Assembly: GCA_934630515.1 (NCBI GenBank)
Contig: CAKTVV010000022.1
Location: 1 to 41,515 of the forward strand
Direction of reading: 5' to 3'
Source: an uncultured Eubacteriales bacterium
Lineage (GTDB): Bacteria > Bacillota > Clostridia > Oscillospirales > Acutalibacteraceae
DNA: 41,515 nt
Positions 22,547 through 29,455 of the stretch are shown piece after piece. The notes under the pieces are model-generated. The model was not told the DNA's origin and searched no databases. It was given only the letters and a program-made list of their open reading frames with translations. Within the stretch, counting starts at the first letter, position 1. Every line of letters starts with the position of its first letter. A program made the translations under genes and the position numbers.

Positions 22547-23522
22547 AGGCTTGCAACAGCTCCTTCAGATAGACAGTGTATTGCTCCCGCACGGCGGGCG
22601 GGCTTACGATCGTCAGGTCGGTGCCGAAACCGGATGCCCAGGCGAAAAAGGGCTCGCTCACCGCAATGGGGACCCGCACGGTGAAATGACCTTCTCCCTC
22701 CGGCAGCAGTGCCGTATCCTGCCCGAACCGGTCGAGGATCACGCCGGTCATCCACTGGGCGCAGCGCAGGGTCACCGGCTGCTCCTCGCCGCCGAACATC
22801 CCGAAGGTTTTTCGGGAGAATGCCGCCATATCCTCCGCCTCGAAGCGATCCCGTCCCTGCCGCCGCTCCTCGGTGGAACGAATGTGCAGCATCCGGTCCA
22901 CCCGATAGTGGCGCAGTCCCTTGCCGGCTTCATAGGCGATGAGATAGTAGTTTTCGTCGTCCCAGGTCAGCGCCCAAGGGCTGACAATGTATTCGACGCC
23001 CTCCCGGCGCAGCTGCCGCTGCTTGCGGATGTCCCAGTCGAAATACTGAAATGCCACCTGCCGATCGTCGTTCATGGCGGAATGGAGGTGATCCACATTA
23101 TAGTAGATGCTTTCGTTCATGGACTTGATGCGCCCGGTGACCAGCACCTGCCGTTGGAGCTGTCCCGCCTGATGGCGGCTGGTCTGCCCCTCCAGCTTGT
23201 GGATCAGCTCCAGACTTTTGCGGTGGGTGATAAATTTGGAGGATTGCACCGCATCCACCAGCAGCCGCAGCTCCGGCAGGTCAAAGGTGCGCTGCCCCAG
23301 ATAGTACCGCACCTGCCGATCCCGGTGGGTGATGATGTCGGCGCCGTACAGGCGCAGCTGCTCCAGATCGTCATACAGGCTCTTGCGCTCCGCCTCCACG
23401 CCCCGGGCTGCCAGCAGCTGCCGCAGCTGCTCCAGCGTCAGCGGATGCTCCTCGTCCGTCTCCCGTTCCAGTATGTCCAGCAGATAGAGGAGCTTGCGCT
23501 TTTGATTTTGCCCCTTTGCCAT
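22533..23522 (-). CDS. WYL-domain transcriptional regulator
   Basis: 329 residues. An N-terminal winged HTH (residues 8-70, LTLEQLRQLLAARGVEAERKS form) precedes a WYL domain centred on residues 165-235 (ALTWDDENYYLIAYEAG, then HYRVDRM) and a C-terminal WCX-like part. WYL domains bind nucleic acids or nucleotides and control stress, DNA damage or defence genes. I use ATG 23522 after GGGGGG at 8 nt. The only partner visible is the overlapping YgjP gene; no CRISPR, CBASS or restriction genes are near, so the target is unknown. Confidence 0.88.
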   Translation of the reverse strand: MAKGQNQKRKLLYLLDILERETDEEHPLTLEQLRQLLAARGVEAERKSLYDDLEQLRLYGADIITHRDRQVRYYLGQRTFDLPELRLLVDAVQSSKFITHRKSLELIHKLEGQTSRHQAGQLQRQVLVTGRIKSMNESIYYNVDHLHSAMNDDRQVAFQYFDWDIRKQRQLRREGVEYIVSPWALTWDDENYYLIAYEAGKGLRHYRVDRMLHIRSTEERRQGRDRFEAEDMAAFSRKTFGMFGGEEQPVTLRCAQWMTGVILDRFGQDTALLPEGEGHFTVRVPIAVSEPFFAWASGFGTDLTIVSPPAVREQYTVYLKELLQAYEQH

Positions 23523-23593
23523 CTTCCGCACCCCCCTTTTGCGTTTATTTTAGCATACCCGGCGGCGGTGTGCAAGTCGGGGCAAAGAAAAGA

Positions 23594-23622
23594 TTGCAAG
23601 ATTTCCGAAAATGTGGTACTAT
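23594..23622 (+). promoter_or_regulatory. Promoter of mtnN
   Basis: TTGCAA (23594-23599), 17 bp, TACTAT (23617-23622). A palindrome GGGATAT-CAT-ATATCCC (23623-23639) follows immediately, at the expected RNA start, and could be an operator or a 5' stem. Confidence 0.65.
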
Positions 23623-23655
23623 GGGATATCATATATCCCTTGAGGGAGGAATACC

Positions 23656-24369
23656 ATGAAGACCATTGGCATCATCGGCGCTATGCCGTCGGAGGTGGAT
23701 CATCTGACTGCCCGACTGACCCAATCGACTGTGACGGCGATCGCCGGCCGCCGGTTTGTGCAGGGGCAGCTGGGGAAGCACACCGCCGTGGTGGTTGAGA
23801 GCGGCATCGGTAAGGTCAATGCCGCCATCACGGCACAGTTGCTGATCGACCGGTTTGCACCGGATATTCTGCTTAACACCGGTATGGCAGGCGGTTTGGC
23901 GACGGAGCTGGCGGTCAAGGATCTGGTGATCGGCACCGAGGCGGTGCAGCACGATTTTGACATCACCGCCTTCGGTCACGCCCCCGGTTATATGGGCACC
24001 GGCGGGGATGATCAGCAGCCCACCGTGTTTGCCGCCGACCCGACGCTGGCGGCGGCTGCTGCCCGGGCGGCGCAGCGGGTGCTTCCCGCCGGCAGCCGGG
24101 CGATCCCCGGGCGTATCGCCTCGGGGGACGTGTTCGTGGATGACAGCGCCCTCAAGCGGCGCATACGCTCGCAGTTTGGGGCTGCCGCAGCGGAGATGGA
24201 GGGCGCTGCCATCGCCCAGACCGCTGCCGCCAACGGCGTACCGTTCCTGATCTTGCGCACGATCTCCGATCTGGCGGAGCATCAGGCGTCCGTATCCTTC
24301 GACGAGCTGGAGCGCTATGTGGGGCAGCTGGCGGGAGACATCACCGGTGCCTTGCTGGAGGAAATATAA
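23656..24369 (+). CDS. mtnN: 5'-methylthioadenosine/S-adenosylhomocysteine nucleosidase
   Basis: 237 residues. It removes adenine from methylthioadenosine and S-adenosylhomocysteine. Seen: the start MKTIGIIGAMPSEVDHL, ESGIGKVNAA, NTGMAGGL for the phosphate-like loop, AEMEGAAIAQ for ribose contact and the catalytic Asp in ILRTISDLA. GGGAGGA precedes the ATG. A hairpin GAAATATAA/TTATATTTC overlaps the stop codon (24361-24387). Confidence 0.95.
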   Translation: MKTIGIIGAMPSEVDHLTARLTQSTVTAIAGRRFVQGQLGKHTAVVVESGIGKVNAAITAQLLIDRFAPDILLNTGMAGGLATELAVKDLVIGTEAVQHDFDITAFGHAPGYMGTGGDDQQPTVFAADPTLAAAAARAAQRVLPAGSRAIPGRIASGDVFVDDSALKRRIRSQFGAAAAEMEGAAIAQTAAANGVPFLILRTISDLAEHQASVSFDELERYVGQLAGDITGALLEEI

Positions 24370-24387
24370 TACGAAGTGTTATATTTC
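24361..24387 (+). other. AT-rich hairpin over the mtnN stop codon
   Basis: GAAATATAA (with the stop codon TAA) pairs with TTATATTTC around a 9-nt loop. There is no T-run, so it is more likely an mRNA 3' stem than a terminator. Confidence 0.5.
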
Positions 24388-24471
24388 GGCAGAATACTAC
24401 TATAAGGAACCGCAGGCATATTTTGCCCGGCATGGGACAGGCTAAGAAAAAGCCGAAAAGGAGCCGATCCT

Positions 24472-24633
24472 ATGCTGATACCCCATCAATTCCCGCCGTG
24501 CTGTCCGCCGCAGGCCCGGTATCTCCCTGCCAAGGGAGACACACCGCCCGGCGGCGAGCGGCGGAAAACCGATAAGGAGACTTCCATATGCAGCCACAAT
24601 CCATCCCCCTGCGTCACGAGCAGACCCTCCTGA
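24472..24633 (+). CDS. Possible small Pro/Cys-rich ORF overlapping the first M16 gene
   Basis: 53 codons from ATG 24472 with AAGGAG 9 nt upstream, a better ribosome site than many accepted genes here. The peptide begins MLIPHQFPPCCPPQARYL and has four cysteines. It runs 46 nt into the peptidase gene in another frame. It could be a leader peptide that sets translation of the operon, or chance. I recognise no family. Confidence 0.3.
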   Translation: MLIPHQFPPCCPPQARYLPAKGDTPPGGERRKTDKETSICSHNPSPCVTSRPS

Positions 24634-25865
24634 CGCTGCCGGCCCGGGACTACCGCACCGATCGGCTCACCGCCGTGTTTGCCGTGCCGCTGCAGGCATC
24701 GACAGCGGCGGAATACGCTATTCTGCCCGGTCTGCTGACCCGCAGCAGCCGGCGTTACCCCACTCTGACCGCCCTCAACCGTTGTCTGGACGGGCTGTAC
24801 GGCGCCGCCGTCACCGGCAGCAACGAACGGCTGGGCGGCTGGCAGATCCTGCGCTTTTCCGTGTCCTATCTGCGGCAGAAGTATACCCTGTCCCGGGAGG
24901 ATCTGACCGAGCCCTGTACTGCCCTGCTGTTGGAAATGCTGTTTGACCCGGCGCTGGAGGGGGAGGCGTTCCGCCCGGCGGATTTTGAGCAGGAGCAGCG
25001 CTGTCTGCTGGAGCGGCTGCAGAGCGAGATGAACAACAAGCGCCTGTACGCCCGGCAGCAGTGTGTGCAGCTGCTGTGTCCGGAGCATTCCTACAGTGTG
25101 GATCCGGACGGCACGCCCGAATCGGTGCAGGCGCTGACCGCCGCCGGGGCGGTGGCAGCCTGGAAACGGCTGCTGAGCACCGCCCGCATTCATTGGATCT
25201 ATCAGGGGGACGGAGACACGGCGGCACTGGGACACCAGCTGGAGCGGGCGTTTGCCGCTCTGCCGGAGCGCCGGGTAGTACAATGGACGGACGACCCCTC
25301 TTTCACCATGAAGGAGAGCGCCCGCACGGATACAATGAATCTGAAGCAGGCGAAGCTGGTGCTGGGCTTCCGGATCGCCGCCGCCGAGCCGGACGGCGCC
25401 GTGAATGCCGCCCGGCTGATGAATGCGCTGTTCGGCGGCTGCGCCTCCTCGCTCCTGTTCCGCCATGTGCGGGAGGAGCAGAGCCTGTGCTACTATTGCT
25501 CCTCCACCTATGACCGGTTCCGCAGCCTGATGCTGGTGGACAGCGGCGTGGAAGCTGCCAATGCCCAGCGCACCAAGGAGGAGGTGCTGCGGCAGCTGGA
25601 GGCGCTGCGGCAGGGACAGTTCTCCGACGAGGAGCTGGAGGCAGCCCGCAGCAGTCTGATCCAGGCATTCATGTCCATGGAGGAGACCCCCGCCGCCCGG
25701 GAGAACTTTTATATGTCCCAGACGGTGTATGAGCAGTATAAGACCCCGGAGCAGACCGCAAATGACCTGCGGGCGCTTACCCGGGAGGATGTGTGCCGGG
25801 TGGCACGGCTGGTGCATTTTGATACCACCTATCTGCTGTGCCCCCAGGGAGAGGAGGATGCCTAA
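24588..25865 (+). CDS. M16-family peptidase-like protein, inactive type (YmfF-like)
   Basis: 425 residues with two M16 halves (C-terminal half from about 190, with NALFGGCASSLLFRHVREEQSLCYYCSS). The zinc motif HxxEH is absent at the expected place in the first half, so it should be the non-catalytic partner of the next gene. The pair matches ymfF-ymfH of Bacillus in order and type. AAGGAGA precedes ATG 24588. The stop and the next start overlap by one base (TAATG). Confidence 0.85.
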   Translation: MQPQSIPLRHEQTLLTLPARDYRTDRLTAVFAVPLQASTAAEYAILPGLLTRSSRRYPTLTALNRCLDGLYGAAVTGSNERLGGWQILRFSVSYLRQKYTLSREDLTEPCTALLLEMLFDPALEGEAFRPADFEQEQRCLLERLQSEMNNKRLYARQQCVQLLCPEHSYSVDPDGTPESVQALTAAGAVAAWKRLLSTARIHWIYQGDGDTAALGHQLERAFAALPERRVVQWTDDPSFTMKESARTDTMNLKQAKLVLGFRIAAAEPDGAVNAARLMNALFGGCASSLLFRHVREEQSLCYYCSSTYDRFRSLMLVDSGVEAANAQRTKEEVLRQLEALRQGQFSDEELEAARSSLIQAFMSMEETPAARENFYMSQTVYEQYKTPEQTANDLRALTREDVCRVARLVHFDTTYLLCPQGEEDA

Positions 25866-27139
25866 TGATGACGCAGCAAAAGCACCCCCTGACCGGGGAC
25901 ACTCTGTATACGCTGGAGCACTCCTCCGGGCTGAAGATCCTGGTCTGGCCGCAGCCGCAGGCGGCGGCTGCCTATGCGCTGTTTGCCACCCGCTATGGGT
26001 CGGTGTATAACACCCTGCCCACCCCCGACGGCGGGGTGGAGGAGGTGCCGGAGGGCATCGCCCACTATCTGGAGCATAAGCTGTTCGAGAGCGAGGAGGG
26101 GGACGCCTTTGAGCGGTTTGCCGCCACCGGCGCCAACGCTAATGCGTACACCAGCTTTGAACGCACCGCCTATCTGTTTCAGGCGACGGAAAATATCGTC
26201 CCCTCGCTGGAGATCCTGCTGGATTTCGTCCAGCATCCCTATTTCACCCCCCAGACGGTGGAAAAGGAGCAGGGCATCATCGGGCAGGAGATCCGGATGT
26301 GCGAGGACGATCCCTCCCGCTGTGTGCTGTTTAATCTGCTGCAGGGGATGTACCACGAGCATCCGGTGCGCATCGACATCGCCGGCACGGTGGAGTCCAT
26401 CTCCCATATTACGGCTGAGCTGCTGTATCGCTGCTACGGGCAGTATTATAATCTGCACAACATGGTGCTGGCGGTGGCGGGGCGCATCACCCCCGCCGAG
26501 GTAGAGGCGGCTGCCGATAAGCTGCTGAAGCCGGCTCCGGCCATGCTGCCGGTTTCCTTCGCCTGCGACGAGCCGGATACGGTGGCACAGCAGCGGGTGG
26601 AACAGACCATGCCGGTGGCGGCGCCGCTGTTTTATCTGGGGATCAAGGAGCCGGCCGCTGCCGTGCGGGACGCCAAGTCGCTGGCAGGCGCACAACTGCT
26701 CACCGATCTGCTGGTGGGGCGCAGCTCGCCCCTGTATGCCCGGCTGATGGAGGACGGACTCATCAACGAGCAGTTTGAGGCGGAGTATTTTAACGGCCCC
26801 GGCTTCGGCATCTGGCTCTTCACCGGCGAGAGCAGCGACCCGGATCGGGTGGCGGCGGCGATCCTCGACGAGGTGCGGCGGCAGCAGGCTGCCGGTCTGG
26901 AGCCGGAGGCGGTGGAGATCGCCCGCCGGGCGGCGTACGGCGAGACCGTCAGCGGTCTGGACGAGGCTTCCACCTGTGCGGAAACGCTGCTGAGCGACTG
27001 GGTGGACGGTATTGAGCCTCTGTCCCGGCTGGAGGCGCTGGCGTCTCTGACGGTGGAGGAGCTGAATGACCAGCTGCGCCGCCGTCTGCCGACGGATCAG
27101 TCCACCCTGTCGGTGATCCGACCGGAACCGGCGCCGTGA
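25865..27139 (+). CDS. M16-family zinc peptidase (YmfH-like)
   Basis: 424 residues. The active site H67-YL-E70-H71 with the downstream Glu in EKEQGIIGQEI is intact, and the C-terminal half has the Arg/Tyr region LLVGRSSPLYARLMEDGL. A cytoplasmic processing peptidase is likely; in Bacillus the related genes lie in a conserved cluster, and the substrate is not known from sequence. I start it at ATG 25865, not at 25838, because GGAGG lies 6-7 nt before. It is co-translated with the inactive homologue, suggesting a heterodimer. Confidence 0.9.
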   Translation: MMTQQKHPLTGDTLYTLEHSSGLKILVWPQPQAAAAYALFATRYGSVYNTLPTPDGGVEEVPEGIAHYLEHKLFESEEGDAFERFAATGANANAYTSFERTAYLFQATENIVPSLEILLDFVQHPYFTPQTVEKEQGIIGQEIRMCEDDPSRCVLFNLLQGMYHEHPVRIDIAGTVESISHITAELLYRCYGQYYNLHNMVLAVAGRITPAEVEAAADKLLKPAPAMLPVSFACDEPDTVAQQRVEQTMPVAAPLFYLGIKEPAAAVRDAKSLAGAQLLTDLLVGRSSPLYARLMEDGLINEQFEAEYFNGPGFGIWLFTGESSDPDRVAAAILDEVRRQQAAGLEPEAVEIARRAAYGETVSGLDEASTCAETLLSDWVDGIEPLSRLEALASLTVEELNDQLRRRLPTDQSTLSVIRPEPAP

Positions 27140-27174
27140 TCGCCGGGTACATACGGCAAGAAAGGATGACCTCT

Positions 27175-28218
27175 ATGTTTAATCTGCTGACCCATTACAT
27201 AGAATTTCCCAAGCTGGGCTGGAAATTCCCGCTGAATGATGTGCTGGCGCAGTTTACGCTGTTCGGCCATGAGTTCACCATCAAATGGTACGGCGTGTGC
27301 ATTGCCGTGGGCTTTCTGCTGGCGGTGGTGTATGCGCTGCGCCGGGCAAAGGAGCTGGACATTGACCCGGATCGGATGATCGATGTGACGCTGGTGTGCA
27401 CCATCGTGGGCTTTGTCTGCGCCCGGCTCTATTATGTGTTTTTCTGCGGCGATACCGCCGACTATCTGGCAGATCCGAAAACCATTTTCCAGATCTGGAA
27501 GGGTGGCATCGGCATCTACGGCGGCATCATCGGCGCTTTTGCCTCCGGTATCCTCATGTGCCGGCTGAAAAAGATCCATGTGCTGGCGATGTTCGATCTG
27601 GCGTCGCTGGGCTTTCTCATCGGACAGGGCGTGGGGCGCTGGGGCAACTTCTTCAATCAGGAGGCCTTCGGCGGCAACACCACCCTGCCTTGGGGCATGA
27701 CCGGCGACATGATCCAAGGCGGTCTGAATGGCAGCGGCTACGACACCAGTTTGCCGGTGCATCCCACCTTCTTCTATGAATCCGTGTGGTGCCTGCTGGG
27801 CTTTGTGCTGCTGCATCTGCTGTCCAAAAAGGCGTATAAATTCAAGGGTGAGATCTTCTGCGGCTATCTGGTGTGGTATGGCGTGGGGCGGTTCTGCATC
27901 GAGAGCCTGCGCACCGACAGCCTGATGACCGGCACCATCAAAACCTCCCAGCTGGTGGCGGTGCTGGCGGTCATCGGCGGTATCGTGATGTTCTGCATCC
28001 TGCGGCGGCGGGCGCAATCGCTGCCCATGACGCTGGAGGAGACCGCCGAGACCGTATCGGTGGAGCCGATTGAAGCGGATGCCGCTGAGACAGAAGAAGC
28101 CGACGGTACAGTTGAGGCGGCGGAGCCGGTGGAGAGCACCGGAGCGGAGCCGGGCGACGAGGAGCCGACTGCGGAGCCGGAAACGGCACAGGAGGAGTCC
28201 GATGGCGACGATCATTGA
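27175..28218 (+). CDS. lgt: Prolipoprotein diacylglyceryl transferase with acidic tail
   Basis: 347 residues, about 60-80 longer than usual. It transfers diacylglycerol from phosphatidylglycerol to the lipobox cysteine of prelipoproteins in the membrane. Seven spans, the signature GRWGNFFNQEAFGG (154-167), WKGGIGIYGGIIGA (109-121) and the C-terminal RFCIESLRTDSLM are present. After residue 275 comes a tail of about 70 residues made almost only of Glu, Ala, Thr, Pro and Asp, which is not part of Lgt proper. ATG 27175 is chosen because AAAGG lies 9 nt upstream. The folD start lies inside its last codons. Confidence 0.95.
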   Translation: MFNLLTHYIEFPKLGWKFPLNDVLAQFTLFGHEFTIKWYGVCIAVGFLLAVVYALRRAKELDIDPDRMIDVTLVCTIVGFVCARLYYVFFCGDTADYLADPKTIFQIWKGGIGIYGGIIGAFASGILMCRLKKIHVLAMFDLASLGFLIGQGVGRWGNFFNQEAFGGNTTLPWGMTGDMIQGGLNGSGYDTSLPVHPTFFYESVWCLLGFVLLHLLSKKAYKFKGEIFCGYLVWYGVGRFCIESLRTDSLMTGTIKTSQLVAVLAVIGGIVMFCILRRRAQSLPMTLEETAETVSVEPIEADAAETEEADGTVEAAEPVESTGAEPGDEEPTAEPETAQEESDGDDH

Positions 28219-29056
28219 CGGAAAAGCGATAGCCGCCCAATTGCGGGCGGAGATCGCCGCCGAGACGGCGGCGCTTAAAGAGCAGGGAGTTACCCCGGGC
28301 TTAGCGGTGATTTTGGTGGGGGATGACCCCGCCTCCCACACCTATGTGCGGAATAAGCAGCGTGCCTGCGCCGAGGTGGGGTTTTATAGCGAACAGATCG
28401 ATCTGCCCGCCGACACCGATGCCCGGACGCTGCTGGATATGGTGGCGACGCTTAATGCCCGCCCGGATATCCACGGCATCCTGTGCCAGCTGCCGCTGCC
28501 CGCCCCGTTGGATGAGGCGGCGGTGATCGCCGCCATTGACCCGGCGAAGGACGTGGACGCCTTTCACTGCGTCAATGCAGGACACATTTTGCTGGGTGAC
28601 TATCAATTTCTGCCCTGCACCCCGGCGGGGGTGATGGAGCTGCTGCGCCGCAGCGGCGTAGAGGTAGCGGGTAAAGAATGTGTGGTGGTCGGCCGCAGCA
28701 ACATCGTGGGTAAGCCTATGGCGCTGCTGCTGCTGCAAGCCAACGGCACCGTCACCGTATGTCATTCCCGCACCCGGGATCTGGCGGCGGCGTGCCGCCG
28801 GGCGGATGTGCTGGTGGTCGCTATCGGCAAGGCAAAATTCATCACGGCGGATATGGTCAAGCCCGGTGCCGCCGTCATCGACGTGGGCATGGATCGGGAC
28901 GAGAACGGCAAGCTGTGCGGCGATGTGGATTTCGCCGCCGTGGAGCCGGTGGCGGGGGCGATCACCCCGGTGCCGGGCGGCGTGGGTCCTATGACGATCG
29001 CCATGCTGCTGCGCAATACCCTGACCGCTGCCAAGCGGCAGAATGGGCTGGTATGA
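28202..29056 (+). CDS. folD: Methylenetetrahydrofolate dehydrogenase/cyclohydrolase
   Basis: 284 residues, full length. It oxidises 5,10-methylene-THF and hydrolyses the product to 10-formyl-THF. The catalytic Lys lies in YVRNKQRAC, and QLPLPAPLDE, DVDAFHCVN, PCTPAGVMELL, VVGRSNIVGKP and TPVPGGVGPMT are all visible. GGAGGAG precedes ATG 28202, and it overlaps lgt by 17 nt. It is the last gene of the M16-lgt-folD run. Confidence 0.97.
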   Translation: MATIIDGKAIAAQLRAEIAAETAALKEQGVTPGLAVILVGDDPASHTYVRNKQRACAEVGFYSEQIDLPADTDARTLLDMVATLNARPDIHGILCQLPLPAPLDEAAVIAAIDPAKDVDAFHCVNAGHILLGDYQFLPCTPAGVMELLRRSGVEVAGKECVVVGRSNIVGKPMALLLLQANGTVTVCHSRTRDLAAACRRADVLVVAIGKAKFITADMVKPGAAVIDVGMDRDENGKLCGDVDFAAVEPVAGAITPVPGGVGPMTIAMLLRNTLTAAKRQNGLV

Positions 29057-29168
29057 CCGTCACAGTTGTGTGTTTATGCAGCCGTAACTGCTGCAAGGGT
29101 CATTATTGTGGCTGCCAATCGAGTTGGTGGTTTTCCCGGCATAGTCGAAAAGATCCGATGGATACAGT

Positions 29169-29196
29169 ACGCCGCCCGGCAGCTGCCGGGCGGCGT
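29169..29196 (+). terminator. Perfect palindromic terminator after folD
   Basis: 28-bp palindrome ACGCCGCCCGGCAG and complement, followed by TTCGATTTG. It differs from the one at 29414-29441 only in its two central bases. Confidence 0.7.
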
Positions 29197-29413
29197 TTCG
29201 ATTTGATTCAGGGGGCTCTGAGCAAGAAAAGACCGCAAGGCATCGTCAAAATAGCCGCATAAGCGATAGAGCGACACACTCAAAAGGAGAAAGCGCCATT
29301 GTCGGGAGGCGCACGGTAAAAGCGGGCAGGGCGCAGGAAGAATATGCGTTCTGTGTTTCGGCGGCTTTCAGAGGGGTTATAGTGGTTAAAAGGTGTAGTC
29401 TGCAGTAAATATA
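29197..29413. other. Intergenic segment between twin palindromes
   Basis: 217 bp without a supportable gene. An AAAAGGAG at 29282-29289 has no ATG after it. GGCGCACGGTA at 29308-29318 is identical to the start of the 93-bp repeat unit at 16.2 kb. The earlier stretch 29057-29168 also holds no convincing gene. Confidence 0.5.
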
Positions 29414-29441
29414 ACGCCGCCCGGCAATTGCCGGGCGGCGT
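29414..29441 (-). terminator. Twin palindrome after pcrA
   Basis: ACGCCGCCCGGCAATTGCCG and the rest of a 28-bp perfect palindrome, placed after the pcrA stop codon on the minus strand. The T content after it is poor (TTATATTT). Confidence 0.65.
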
Positions 29442-29455
29442 GCTATATGTACCGG

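Noticed and set aside
29053..29262. Cys-rich small ORF starting in an ATGA overlap with folD
   Set aside because: No ribosome site is visible and the frame runs through the terminator palindrome; the cysteines are probably chance.
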